A stretch of DNA of 64,000 bases from Sophora flavescens (Eukaryota > Streptophyta > Magnoliopsida > Fabales > Fabaceae): NCBI GenBank assembly GCA_030762895.1, contig CM061062.1, forward strand, positions 284,762,397-284,826,396, read 5' to 3'. Position 1 is the stretch's first letter. The number at the start of each line of letters is the position of its first letter. Below, piece by piece: positions 1-11,321 of the stretch. The notes beneath the pieces were generated by a model that worked only from the letters and a program-made list of their open reading frames with translations, ran no database searches and had not been told where the DNA came from. Both the position numbers and the translations under genes were made by a program.

Positions 1-776
1 AAAGAAAGCAAGTAAAAGGGATGAAAGGAATGAAGAACATATAAAAGGAATTTGGATAAAGAACACGAAAGTAATGCTGAAAGTAAAGAAGAACGTGTAA
101 AGAAAAATTAAATAACCAGTACTGTATTATAAATTGAACTGGAAATAAAAGGATGGAGTGAGTACTTGATTATAATCCTTAAATCTGTTGTGTGGTCGAG
201 ATATGTAGGATATCGCATCAAGTAACCTCCCCCATTACATCGGGATTGACAGTATTTATAAGCATATAAAATAACTGCCTAAAGCAAACTTCCTATCTTA
301 AAAATTGCCACCTGTATGGCAGTTTTGCTATGTTTCAGATTCAAACTGCTTGACAAGTAAACTTCTATAACTGCTCATTCCTCTGAATTGCTTTATGCCA
401 ACTTGCTTGTCGTCCACGGTTTGGTTGTTTGACAGCTTTTCTTGCTGATGCTGTCACCCTTGAAAACTTAGCCATTTTTATACTTTGTCCGCTTGAAAAT
501 TCTTATTACTAACTTTGTCAAAAGTTGGGTTTTACTTTTGTTACTACTTCGATTTCTCCGTCGGTCAGCTGAAGATATTCGTCGGGAATTTTACGGGTGA
601 CGAATGTTTCTTTCTTGACGGCTTTATCTGTCTGACATACCAACTTCTGTCAATTTTCCAATCTGTCAATTCTGCTGAATTAGACTCTTCATGGTTATCT
701 GACAACTCTTCCTTCAATTCTTCTGTCATCCTGTCGGAACCATTTCTGTCAAGAATTTGAAATTCTTCCATTAACA
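1..776 (-). repeat. 3' LTR of the Tat element (partial)
   Basis: Bases 1-776 match 13974-14749 with no indel. The LTR ends in CCATTAACA at 776, directly followed by the polypurine tract. On the element strand this is the start (TGTTAATGG) of the 3' LTR; the rest lies left of the window. Confidence 0.93.
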
Positions 777-792
777 GATGCCCCCCAAATTT
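777..792 (-). other. Polypurine tract of the Tat element
   Basis: On the minus strand this reads AAATTTGGGGGGCATC and abuts the TG start of the 3' LTR, the position expected for the plus-strand primer of reverse transcription. Confidence 0.75.
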
Positions 793-1121
793 TGCTTTTC
801 GACGGCTCTGCCCGAAAGAATAGCAAGATTTGAATTTTCAAATTGCTAACAATCACTTTAATTTTGGGTTCTTATCCGTTAATTAAACATTGCTTTAATT
901 TCATCCCTACTTAATAGGGATAATCATAATGCAGCAGGTTCCTTGGAATTCGAACCGAAGGCTTTTCATTCTCCTTTAAATGGCAATCACATCAGTTTTG
1001 ACTTTCTTCTTCTTATCTTACCTTCTTCCCTAGTAAACTCTTTTCTAGAGAAAAATCTTTTCCTCTTTCCTCGCAAAACCCTTCCTTAAAAATCCTTTCT
1101 TCTTCCTTCATTCAATTTTCT

Positions 1122-4100
1122 ATGGCTACATCTTCCAGGGTGTCGACTTCCGTGCCTCATGTTACAGTCGCCCCTCCTAGGGTAGTGGTTCAAGACCCAC
1201 TTTTGGAGGAATCTGAGTTATGGCAAGAATCCAAGGTAATTTACCCTATTCTTGATCCTTCTGTTGCTTTAAATCCTCCTGCTGCATTTTTGGGTCCATT
1301 TGTAGCCAAAAATGAAATTTCTGAGGGTTTACGTAGTTCCTTTCCTTCCGCTAGCGCAAATGAGGCTATTTTATCTTGTTTTACTCCTATTCCCATTCAT
1401 ATGTTCAAAAAGAGCGATAGGATTTTCAGAATGCCCACTGCCACTCGGTTCGATGCCTACATTAGTTGGCTTGACCGAGTTCAAGCCGAAAAACGCAATG
1501 TATGGGAAGAAGCTGGAATCTTCGAATTCATTCAACTTTCTCGTCATGTCAAACTAGTAGACTTTTCTCTAATAGGAGCATCAGTTTTCTTTTGGAATAA
1601 AACAACAAATAATTTTCATTTTCCTTATGGAATGATGGGTCCGACCTTGTTCGACGTGTCGGTTATTACTGGCCTTCGTCCAGATGGCCCCACCATGCAC
1701 TCTGAGGTAGAAGTTGAAAATCAAATTGATGTTTATGTGCCGAAGTGTTCTTTTTCCAAATACATAGCAGATTTTAGAGGAGAAGCTCATGATCCTGTGA
1801 CGGATACTGAGCACGTAGCCTTTTTGTTTCTCTGGCTATGTGCTTATGTCTTTTGTAGTAAATCTGCTTCTTTGACCGCTTCATATGTTCCTTTAGCTAA
1901 TCTTTTGTCATCTGGTAAAAGAGTAGCATTAGGACAATGTGTCCTAGCCAATCTTTATGATAGCATGAGTATGCTAGTTGACACCGTCAGGTCCAAAAAG
2001 AAAACCAATATAGGAGGGCCTCTTTGGCTTCTCCAATTATGGTTAAATGCAGTCTTGGAGCGTAAATTTTCATATAAAGCTCCCGCAGATTTGACAATCG
2101 ACACTTATGGCTCCTATCTCTGTTATGTGTCTGCTGAGTCTTTGTCAAGGGATGAAACTGCAAATTTCAAGTTTTACTTCAAAATTTTCCATTCACTTTC
2201 ATCTACCTCTCCAAAGATCAACTTTTCTCCTTTTTCTGACCGGAAATATGGTCCAGAATGGTTTACAAAATTAAGTACCACCGTCTCTAAATCCAATAAA
2301 TCCATTTGGACCAAATTTCTTTGTCAGAAAATTCTTTTTGTTGATGGTCCTAATTTCAAAACTCATAGAGTCTACCTCCATCTGCCCAACACCGTTGCTT
2401 GTCAACTCGGCTTTTGCCAAGCCATCCCTGCTCCTTATTCGTCAAATCCTGACGAAAATTTTATTGGTGCCAAAGCCCCAACATATGAGCATATTGTCGA
2501 CATCAGTGATGCGGACAAGGTTCGTGGGACTTTCTTACAGCCTATTCCATTTTCCACCTTCCACGGAGCTACTCAAAGCTTTCTTGACTGGTGGGATGAA
2601 TACTATTCCAACCAGCATCTGAGTTTAAAGACTTGCTTGAGTTGTATTGAAGACGCCGTGGGTAACACTGATGATTCCCTCCTGCAGGAACAGGATCCGG
2701 CAACCAAAACTCGAGGTGAACTTCAGAAAGAAATTCAAGCCTTTGAAAAATTTTATAAAATTAAGTGGAATCCCAAGTTACCATTTGATATGGTTCGTCA
2801 TGTTAATAGTGTTTTAGCTGAAGCCAAAAGGAAGCATAATAATAAGGAATCTGAGAGGCTTGCCATGTATAGGAGTATTCCCAATATGACTAGGGAATAT
2901 TTTGACAGTTTGAAGGCCCCTTTTCCTAAGCCAGTGCCTATTCCTTGTGCCCCTTTTGGTTTAACTGATTCACACCCAGGAAAGCCGTCGAAAGGAGGTA
3001 ACTTTTTCTTTTTGGACAGCGTGAGTGCTTACGTCGACCCTTTTGAAAAACCAAATCCAGTTACCTTCGCTCGTCGGTTTCTTCAACCTGATGACGACTT
3101 TGAATTCCACTCGAGAATTCTAACTTGCAATTCAGGTATTCATTTGTCAAATAACTTATTTTTCTCTTCCTTTCGTCTGACAGTCAACTTATTTACATTG
3201 CTATTGACAGCTATCCCTCTTGACAAACCTCTTCCTGGCAAGTCTAAATCTGATATATTGTCAGAAGAAGCTCTTGAAGATGACGATGAAGATGAATCCG
3301 TAATCCCTTTGGTGGCAAAAACTGTTAAAAAGAGTTCAAGGCCAACCAAGGTTTCTGTTTCTGATTCTCAGTCAAAAGGATCCAGGAAAAGAAAAGAGAA
3401 AACGACTCCTTCTGACTCCCTCTCCAAGAAATCAAAATCTGCCAAGAGTCTTCCAACCCTGACAGCAGCTGATGTTGCCAAAGTTTCCACTAGCTCCAAA
3501 GTTCAAGATGCCATGACTAGTTCTTCCAACACTTCGCCCTCCAACCAACCCGAGGTAACAATTTTACGTTAGTCTGTCAAGTTACATCCTTTTGCTCACA
3601 TGCTTGCTATTCTTGACAGAAAAACAAAACCGTCGAGACCATTCTGGTTTCTGAGAAGGCTATTGTTGATGTTGACTTGATGTCTTCAGATTCTAATCTG
3701 GTATTTCCACTGATCTTGTCATTTTCTTTTGTATACTTGTATAAATTCTCATTTATTTCTCATGTCAGGAAAAGTCTCCCCAGTTTGATGATTCAATGAC
3801 CATTCAGGAGATTATCACGACTGTCGAGCCTATAAATGTATATGATTCGGAACTGCATACTGACCAAACTTTAGGAGGTATCTCTGTTAGTACTAAGAGT
3901 TTGACAATTGAATTGCAGGTTCCTGACTCTCATCAGGAAATGCCTCCGAGCCCTCATCATCCGACTTCAATCACCTCAATTCCAACAGCTGATAACCCAG
4001 TAGGAACTACTGTCATGATTGAAATTCCGGATGAAGATATTGACATGGAGGCCCTGGTGGCTGAAACAGCTCATGTCATTCCTTCTCCACCTGCTATCAA

Positions 4101-4824
4101 ACCTCCTACCATGAAGTCTCCTGATCCCAAACCGGCTCTACATTTTAACACGTGGATTAATATGCTGTCGGAAGTAAGCCGGAAAGAGTCATCCTTTTCT
4201 ACCACTTCTTCATCGACTCAACATGATTCCAGTGACTCTCTAGTTACTACCCTCATGCATGATCTTCAAGCTCTTCTGGTCAATCCTTTTGATGAACTTC
4301 TGTCTGATATCAAGATTCAAAAAGAACTATCTCGACTTGTCAAGGAGATCACTCCTCTTCATTCTAATCTTCCTCTGTCGAGCCGTTCGCTTTTTATCTC
4401 TATTCAGACATTTTGGGAACGGCTCTCCAGTAAATTAGAAAGGATGACTTTTGTCATTCCTTCTTATGAAGAGGAAGAAAGAATCAAGGACGATCTCTTA
4501 GTTCAGTTTCAAAATCTTGAGTCATATAAACAAAAAGAACTTGACCTTATTTCCATCGGGACTCAAACTAAGGAGAGCTTACTGGAGTACCGGAAGAAGC
4601 TGTTGGCCGAGATTGAATTGACGGACCAAAAGTGTGCCAAGTTTGACAAAGCGTTGGAAAAAAGCAAAGACAGAGTCAAAGCTTTTGATGATGAATCTGT
4701 CCGACTTGGCCAAAAAGCTGAAAGTGTAGTCAGCAAACTCCGTGCGTTGCAGCCTGATTATGAAGCTGCTACTGTCGACAAAACTAATCTTTCCCTTGCA
4801 TGGGATCAATTATCCTCTATTTAG
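1122..4824 (+). CDS. Antisense plant mobile domain (PMD) plus coiled-coil protein of the Tat element
   Basis: Plus-strand gene running opposite to gag-pol. The first open stretch (1122-3572) has the plant mobile domain pattern (transposon-derived aminotransferase-like family) at about residues 100-300, including the FHFPYGMMGPTLFDV block followed by GLRPDG. It then has an acidic stretch (EDDDEDES) and Lys/Ser-rich basic runs. The second open stretch (3796-4824) is Ser/Pro-rich, then Glu/Lys-rich with coiled-coil character. Three short introns join them in frame: 3136-3210, 3555-3619 and 3701-3768, all GT-AG. The exons sum to 3495 bp, or 1164 codons plus stop. The first intron is a multiple of three, so retention would also keep the frame. 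Known: extra ORFs, some antisense, occur in Tat elements, and PMD proteins are found in transposons and in silencing-related host proteins. The role in the element is not established. It is unbroken, unlike gag-pol. Confidence 0.8.
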
Positions 4825-5053
4825 ACCAAAACTAACAATTGTAACTATTGTACATGTCAACCTTTAGTCTGGTCTTGACAGTCATTAATTAATGATTAGA
4901 TGTTTTCTTTTCTTGCACGTTTATTTATTATTTGATTTGACTGCATGTTTCCAACCAACTTCGTAACTCATGCCTTATCAAATCATCATAAATGCCATGA
5001 TAAGTTTCGAAACTTTGGTAAATCAAAATGCAATAAATGCCTTTTGCGTTCCA

Positions 5054-5062
5054 CTATAAATA
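5054..5062 (+). promoter_or_regulatory. Possible plus-strand TATA box inside the element
   Basis: CTATAAATA followed about 35-80 bases later by a pyrimidine-rich leader. It points antisense into the 3' end of pol, and no plus-strand ORF of note follows. It may be a relic promoter or chance in AT-rich DNA. Confidence 0.25.
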
Positions 5063-5692
5063 ACGAGATCTATAAATCTCCGATTTCATAGTTGAACCTT
5101 TCACATAACATGCTTTTCCTTACAACAGGCTTCCATCTATTTTTCTTTCTTCCTTCACGAGAAACTGGCCCTATTCATCTTAAAGTTTCAAGCCAAGGTT
5201 TCTGTCTTAATGGTCATGTCTTCAGTGAAGGTCAATAACCAATGTAAAACATGTAGTGAAGGTCAGTAACCAATGTAACATTCCGAGCTGACCTCACTGC
5301 ACATCCGGGGAAAAGCTGATCTTGATACAGAACGAGTGCATCTCGTTCTAGTTCCATCATCTTCATCTTGGAGGGTAATGGGTTTTCTTTGGTGTCACTT
5401 CTATTACACCATAGCAACAACTACCTTCTAAAGGAAATGATGGTGATATCTGCTCGTGCTCATCCCCTCGGTGATGCATTCTCGACAAACGAGGCAACTA
5501 AAGCCTCATCACACGGGGAATGAAGTCTCAACAAATTGAGTTATCCCTCCACATTGTTGAAGGAAAATAAAGTGTTATCGACACACTGCCTTGTATTCTA
5601 AGATTAGATTAGCTTTAATTGACAACTTGATTTCTACCGTCAAATGACAATATTTCATTGTATCGTCAATTTAATGAATATACTTATTTCCC

Positions 5693-6591
5693 TTATTTGT
5701 CAATTCTTACTTCTAACATCGTCGGTTTATAGTCCTTCAAGTATTTGCCATTAATTGACTTGATTGTCAAGCCAGTATTAATATTGACAAGCGTGTAGGC
5801 ATTTCTAGAAAATACTTTGTTAATTCTAAATGGTCCTTCCCATTTAGGTGACCATTTCCCGTATTCTCGACAACTTTTATCCATGGGCAATATGACTTTC
5901 CAGACTAAATCATTTACCTTGAATGCTTTGAACTTAACTCGGCTATCATAAAATCTTGCAATTCTTTCTTTTTGCCGAATCAAATTCTCCAACGCAATCA
6001 ATCTGTCATCACTCAATTCATTCAATTCATCTAACATTGCATCCCAATACTGGTCAGTAGGCATGTCATTTTGCCTTTGAATGCGAGTGGATTGGAGATT
6101 GATTTCAACAGGTAATACATGATCATGCCCATAGGTTAGACGATATGGCGAGGTTCTGTCGACTGTCTAGGTGAATTTCTATATGCCCATAATACTTGAT
6201 CCAGGGTATTATGCCAACTTTTAGGTTGTCGGCCCACATGCTTTTTAATAAGATTAATAATGATCTTATTTATGGCTTCCACTTGGCCATTTGCTTGTGC
6301 ATAATATGGTGTAGATGTAAGCATTTTTATATGTCTAGAACTGGCATATTCCATAACTTTCTTTCCGACAAATACTGACCCTTGATCTGTTGTCAGAGTC
6401 TGGGGTATGCCAAACCGACAGATAATGTGGTTTTCTATGAAGTCAATTACTTCTTGTTGGGTGACTGTTTTGAGACAGATTGCCTCTACCCATTTGGTAA
6501 AATAGTCAACTCCAACTAAAATGAATTGATGTCCCTTTGACGAAGCGGGATGTATCTGACCAATTAAATCTAGAGCCCATCCTCTAAATGG
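5693..6591 (-). pseudogene. Integrase core and C-terminal part, broken
   Basis: Continuation of pol in the same frame beyond the TGA at 6592-6594. Codons after the stop read as the rest of the integrase core, including TSTPYYAQANGQVEA and LWAYRNSPRQS. The frame is lost near 6150, consistent with a one-base deletion. The C-terminal integrase segment resumes in another frame at 6064-5693, with ARFYDSRVKF and WKVILPMDKS-type blocks before the stop. This stretch would act in insertion of the cDNA into host DNA. With one nonsense and one frameshift change it is dead as it stands. Confidence 0.85.
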
Positions 6592-9213
6592 TCAAGGCTT
6601 GACAATAGAATGTAATTCGCCAGCCGGCACGTTTTGTATATGGCCGTGTTTCTGACATTGTTCACAAGATTTGGCAAATAAAATACAATCTTTAACCATG
6701 GTTGGCCAATAATATAAACTTCTTCGTAGGACCCATTTCATTTTATCACCTGCCTGATGGGCTCCAGATATAGCCTCATGGACTTCTGATAGAGTCAAAT
6801 AAGCATCTTGCTCACTCAGGCACTTGTGTAGAGTTCCGACAGATTTTCTGTATAACAGTCCTCCTTGCATTGTGTAATTCAATGCCTTATACTTTGTTTT
6901 TCTATCTACATTCTGACTTGGATTTTCCAAATACTCGATTATTGGCAACCTCCAGTCATTAGGCAGCATTACATCATTAACTAAAATATCTCTTTCTTCT
7001 AATGGATACAGCAGTTCTCTGATTTCCATTAGTGTTGACAGAGTCTTTTGAGATATTTTATACCCTGAGGCTATCTGAGCCAACTCATTAGCCTCTTGAT
7101 TTAAATTTCTGGGAACGTATTGTACAATTATGTCATCAAATTTTTTCATCAATTTATTAGCTACAATACAATATTTTGACAAATTGTAGCTAACACATTT
7201 GTATTCCTGTGTGAGTTGTTTGATGACTAATTGTGAATCCCCAAAAATATGCACATTTCGTGCTTTTAATTCTATCAATATTTCCAATCCGACAATCAAA
7301 GCTTCATATTCAGCTTCGTTGTTGGAACATGGATATTTAAGTTCAAACATGAACTTTGTAGGAATTCCTTGTGGGGTCACAATTAGGATTCCTATGCCAC
7401 TACCTCCTTGATGCCTTGATCCGTCAAAATAGAGTTTCCAAGGTAGTAGACTGACAACATTTATTTCTGGCACATCCAGTCCTGGATGGTCTACCAGAAA
7501 ATCAGCTATTGCTTGTCCTTTGACAGCTTTAGCTGGCACGTATTGTAAAGAATACTCTGATAAAGCAATGGTCCACTTGCCAATTCGTCCATTAAGGATT
7601 GGTTTCGACAACAAATACTTTATTACATCAGTCTTGGAAATAACTAATACATGACATGGCATCATATAATATTTGAGTTTTGTACAAGAAAAATATAATG
7701 CTAGACATAACTTTTCTATTGCACTATATCTTCCCTCGACATCGTTTAGGACTCTACTTAGATAATATACAGCCCTTTCAACATTGTCATCGTCATCCTG
7801 GGCTAATAAACATCCTATAGTGTCCTCTGATGCTGATATGTACAACTTCAACGGTCGACGGGGCACTGCAGGCATCATGACCGGTGGACTGACCATATAC
7901 TGCTTAATCTGGTCAAAAGCCTCTTGGTGACAAGGTTCCCAAATAAAGCTTTGTTCTGATTTCAACTTGACTAGTGGTGCAAATACTCTTGTCCTTCCTG
8001 ACAGGTTTGATATGAATCTTCTGAGAAAGTTAACCTTCCCTAAGAAGGATTGTAGCTCTTTCTTATTTGTCGGCGTGGAGGCTTCCATGACTGCTTTAGC
8101 TTTATTCTTGTCTACCTCGATTCCTTTTTTGTGGACCAGGAATCCTAAGAATTTTGCAGCCGACACTCCGAAACTACACTTCTCTGGATTCATTTTGAGA
8201 TTATGCTTTCTCATCCTGTCAAATCCTTGCCTCAGATGCTCCAAATGGTCATCTTTGGTCTTGGACTTAACGACCACATCATCAATATATACTTCTACAA
8301 ATTTTCCAATAACATCATGGAAAATTGTATTCATTGCTCGTTGATAGGTGGCCCCTGCATTCTTTAAACCGAAAGGCATGACAATCCATTCATATGTCCC
8401 AATTGCTCCTGGACATTTGAAGGCAGTCTTTGACACATCTTCTTCGGCTATAAAGATTTGATTATACCCTGCATGGCCATCCATACAACTTAAAATCTCA
8501 TTTCCTGATGCTGAGTCGACAAGCATGTCGGCTATTGGCATCGGATATTCATCTTTGGGGGTAGCCATATTCAAATTTCTGAAGTCTATGCATACCCTCA
8601 TTTTACCATTCTTTTTAATAACAGGGACTACATTAGAAAGCCAATCGACATACCTGGTTGTTCGTATGAACTTGGCTTTAAGCAGTCTTTGTACTTCCTC
8701 TTTGATTTTATGTACCACTTCTGGAGCAAACCGCCTGCTTGCTTGTTTAACAGGCTTGCAATCCTCCCTTAGTGGTAGGCGATGTTCAACAAGATTCCTG
8801 CTTAAACCAGTCATTTCGTCATAGTCCCATGCAAAGCAATCTTTGTACTCCGCTATTAATCCGACAAGTTTTCGTTTGTAATCTTCTGGCAGAAAAGCAC
8901 TAACAAAAATGGGCCTCTTCTTTTCTTCTGTCCCCAAATTTATTTCTTCCAGAGGATCCTCTACTTCCACATTTTGTTTGACTTCGGCTCCTCTTTCAAA
9001 ACCCAAAGGGTTGTCGTCAATTATACAATCCGCCAATACACTCTCTTGAGTGTGTACTTCTTTGTCGGCTAGATAGGCCGACAATCTTCTCAAGTGGTTC
9101 TCAAGACTCATTGTCGGATTCTGGCCGAGTCTTGTCGGCTTTGTCTTGTATTGTAACTCCAAACTGGCTAAGAAGGCTTGCTTCCAATGTATCCTTGTTG
9201 ATAACTCCTTCAA
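6592..9213 (-). CDS. pol: Reverse transcriptase, RNase H, second RNase H and integrase zinc-binding region
   Basis: Long open pol segment of 873 codons. Order: a linker; RT from about residue 150, with FRNLN, the VMPFGLKNA block and the catalytic YIDDVVV; a first RNase H with reduced conservation (LYISASEDTIGCLLAQ); then a second RNase H with LYFDGSRHQGGSGIG, NNEAEYEAL, IFGDSQLV and a terminal RNLNQEAN; then an integrase H2C2 zinc-binding module (HEAISGAHQAG ... CEQCQKHG). Two consecutive RNase H domains are typical of the Tat lineage of plant Ty3/gypsy elements. It ends at a TGA where a conserved Trp codon is expected, so the integrase core is cut off. The first ATG is only the first in the frame; the polyprotein would start upstream. 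Confidence 0.93.
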   Translation of the reverse strand: MKELSTRIHWKQAFLASLELQYKTKPTRLGQNPTMSLENHLRRLSAYLADKEVHTQESVLADCIIDDNPLGFERGAEVKQNVEVEDPLEEINLGTEEKKRPIFVSAFLPEDYKRKLVGLIAEYKDCFAWDYDEMTGLSRNLVEHRLPLREDCKPVKQASRRFAPEVVHKIKEEVQRLLKAKFIRTTRYVDWLSNVVPVIKKNGKMRVCIDFRNLNMATPKDEYPMPIADMLVDSASGNEILSCMDGHAGYNQIFIAEEDVSKTAFKCPGAIGTYEWIVMPFGLKNAGATYQRAMNTIFHDVIGKFVEVYIDDVVVKSKTKDDHLEHLRQGFDRMRKHNLKMNPEKCSFGVSAAKFLGFLVHKKGIEVDKNKAKAVMEASTPTNKKELQSFLGKVNFLRRFISNLSGRTRVFAPLVKLKSEQSFIWEPCHQEAFDQIKQYMVSPPVMMPAVPRRPLKLYISASEDTIGCLLAQDDDDNVERAVYYLSRVLNDVEGRYSAIEKLCLALYFSCTKLKYYMMPCHVLVISKTDVIKYLLSKPILNGRIGKWTIALSEYSLQYVPAKAVKGQAIADFLVDHPGLDVPEINVVSLLPWKLYFDGSRHQGGSGIGILIVTPQGIPTKFMFELKYPCSNNEAEYEALIVGLEILIELKARNVHIFGDSQLVIKQLTQEYKCVSYNLSKYCIVANKLMKKFDDIIVQYVPRNLNQEANELAQIASGYKISQKTLSTLMEIRELLYPLEERDILVNDVMLPNDWRLPIIEYLENPSQNVDRKTKYKALNYTMQGGLLYRKSVGTLHKCLSEQDAYLTLSEVHEAISGAHQAGDKMKWVLRRSLYYWPTMVKDCILFAKSCEQCQKHGHIQNVPAGELHSIVKP

Positions 9214-10404
9214 TGGCAGTTATTGGCTTCACATTTGGAGAATACACCCGAAAATCAATGTGTGATTGCTGAGCATAGCAAGCACTGTCGTCTGCTTCCA
9301 CAATCTCCACTTGATCTTGTTCATTCCATAAATTACCTTTTGATGTACCGTTGATGGAACTGCCCCAACTGCGTGGATCCAATCCCTGCCAAGCAAAATG
9401 TTGTAGCTTGACTTGGTTGGAATTATGACGAACAATGTCATTCTTTCGATAGTACCAATTTGTATGTTTAATAAAGTGACACCATCCGACGGAGATGTGT
9501 TGCCGCTGAAGTCAGTGACAACCATATCAGTTGGGATTAGATCTGACTGATCCTTTCCTAATTTTTTAAACATCGCCCTAGGCATCAAGTTTACAGCAGC
9601 GCCTCCGTCAATTAAGACCCTATTGGTGGGTCTTCCATCAATTATAGCCTTCACATGTAAAGGCCTTAAATGATTCTTCTGTTCGTCGGTAGGTTTTTCC
9701 AACTGGGCCACGTTATCGAATACAGTAACTAAATTTTCTTGAACACACATCCAGTGGTCACTTGGGTCTCCTGCATTGTTGACGACATCACTATCGTCAT
9801 CAGAGGGATCAAACTCAAAATATCCCTCGTATTCTGCTGGGATGAAAGAAATCAAACCTATCTTCATTCTCATTCCAGGCTCCAGTATAACTTCATTGTC
9901 TGGATCTTCATCTAGGAATGCACCTCCGACTGTTCTGCCGTGATTTCTTCTTAAATCACTCTCGTCATCTGACCCTGACCTATCTGACGAAGGTCGGGCA
10001 ATTCCCGCGCCACAGTTGTCTAATGCTTCCATGATGTCGGCCCAATCCTCATTCTGGCCGTTCGTGTCCATGGCTCCACTGACGTTTATGTCATCATTCG
10101 GATCATTCAATGCTTCAATGACAGCATCAAATGACAGCTCTTCTTTCGTTAAATCGCATTCAGGCTTGAACGTAGTCAGTTGTTGCTCTTCTATTCTTGC
10201 TTCAACTTTATTCTCGAGCCCTGCAACCTTCTCCATTTCTGTCAGCCCGACAGGCCATTTACCTCTTGGTTGTACTGGTGAGGATGCTTGGCCTGAAGTT
10301 TTCTTTTCTATGAAAACCTGGGATGCAGGTTTACTTTGCTTGGTCTGGTTACTGGGTTTCTTCACATCAGCTTCCATGGGGTGATTCACTATTACACTCT
10401 TCAT
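9101..10404 (-). pseudogene. Retroelement aspartic protease region, frame-disrupted
   Basis: The frame 10404-9229 has an acidic N-terminal region, then a pepsin-like retroviral-type protease: VLIDGGAAVNLMP carries the active-site Asp-Gly-Gly, and NILLGRDWIH is the second conserved block. About 9330-9345 the family pattern moves to another frame (9382-9101, NLWNEQDQVEIVEAD), and near 9100-9130 it moves back to the RT frame. Both changes look like single-base indels. A TGA at 10414-10416 separates it from the upstream segment, which is in the same frame. The protease would cut the gag-pol polyprotein. Confidence 0.85.
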
Positions 10405-10413
10405 CTTGGTATC

Positions 10414-10890
10414 TCATCTTTTATCAACTTTGTTGTCGGTTGTAGCAACCAAGCAACCAGCATCGTGGGAAGGCATCTCTTTTATAATGACGCCTCCCTG
10501 TTTGGCAAGTTTCTTTTTCTGAGCTTGTCGGAGTCTCTGTAGTCTCCTCTTTTGGCTCTTGGAAATAGCCAATTGAGTTGAGGGTCCTGAAAGACCAGGC
10601 CCTTCCATCTGAGCATTTTTAGCCAGTTGACCCTTTCGGTAATGTTCATTCCAAAAGGGTGGCCCTCGTTCATTGCCCTTGTTTCTCCGAACCCACGTCT
10701 GTTTTTGCAATTCTGGGTACTGTGTCATGGCTGAATTCCTCACCCATTTATCCACCATTACGTTGGATGGGGGTGTCGTGGTCTTGACAGGATTAAATCT
10801 GCCACTGACAGAGTTACCTACTGTCGATCCTCTGATTGGTTCTTCAAACCACCCGTCGGTGCTGTGCTGTCTAAATTTTGACTGGTGCAT
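10414..10890 (-). CDS. Gag-pol linker segment of the Tat element
   Basis: 158-codon stretch in the same frame as the protease segment, separated from it by one TGA. It contains a basic run, KSQKRRLQRLRQAQKKK, a type of motif common in Tat-lineage polyproteins between gag and protease. No enzymatic motif is visible. It is part of the polyprotein rather than a separate gene. Confidence 0.65.
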   Translation of the reverse strand: MHQSKFRQHSTDGWFEEPIRGSTVGNSVSGRFNPVKTTTPPSNVMVDKWVRNSAMTQYPELQKQTWVRRNKGNERGPPFWNEHYRKGQLAKNAQMEGPGLSGPSTQLAISKSQKRRLQRLRQAQKKKLAKQGGVIIKEMPSHDAGCLVATTDNKVDKR

Positions 10891-11012
10891 ATGTTGCTGA
10901 CAGCTATTTGTCTGTCTTATTGCTGATCCTCTGGTTGAATCAAGCCAGCCTCCGGTGTTGTCTTGTCAGGATCTTGATCGGGTGCATGTGTTCTTGACGG
11001 CTGTTTGCTTGT

Positions 11013-11321
11013 CTATTTACAAAGCATGCAGACACTCCTCTGTCTTAATCGTTGGATCCAAAGATGGCTATTTGAGTGTGAAAACCTGCTCTGGTTATCT
11101 TGTGGATGATGCGATGGTAGTTTATGCCCCCTAGCTTTCTTGGCGGCTACTTCATCGTAAAACGCTTCGCATCTTGGGCAAACTTTAATTATGCTCTCAT
11201 CTTTCTTTCGTGTCATATAGTCAATAAGTGGCTCCCCTGGCTTCGGATAAACATCAAATGGATCTGACAAATCCATTTGGATATTCTGTCCGGCCGTGAT
11301 GTTGACCATGCCTACTCCCAT
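11013..11321 (-). pseudogene. Frame-shifted tail of gag
   Basis: This frame holds the continuation of the gag polyprotein (SDPFDVYPKPGEPLIDY, then a Cys pair in CPRCEAFYDE). It overlaps the end of the main gag ORF. The family-like reading passes from the main frame to this one near 11370, consistent with a missing base, so gag stops early at 11312. Confidence 0.65.

Noticed and set aside
515..771. ORFs in the LTR of the Tat element (also at 14488-14733)
   Set aside because: Short, repeated in both LTRs, no family; chance frames.
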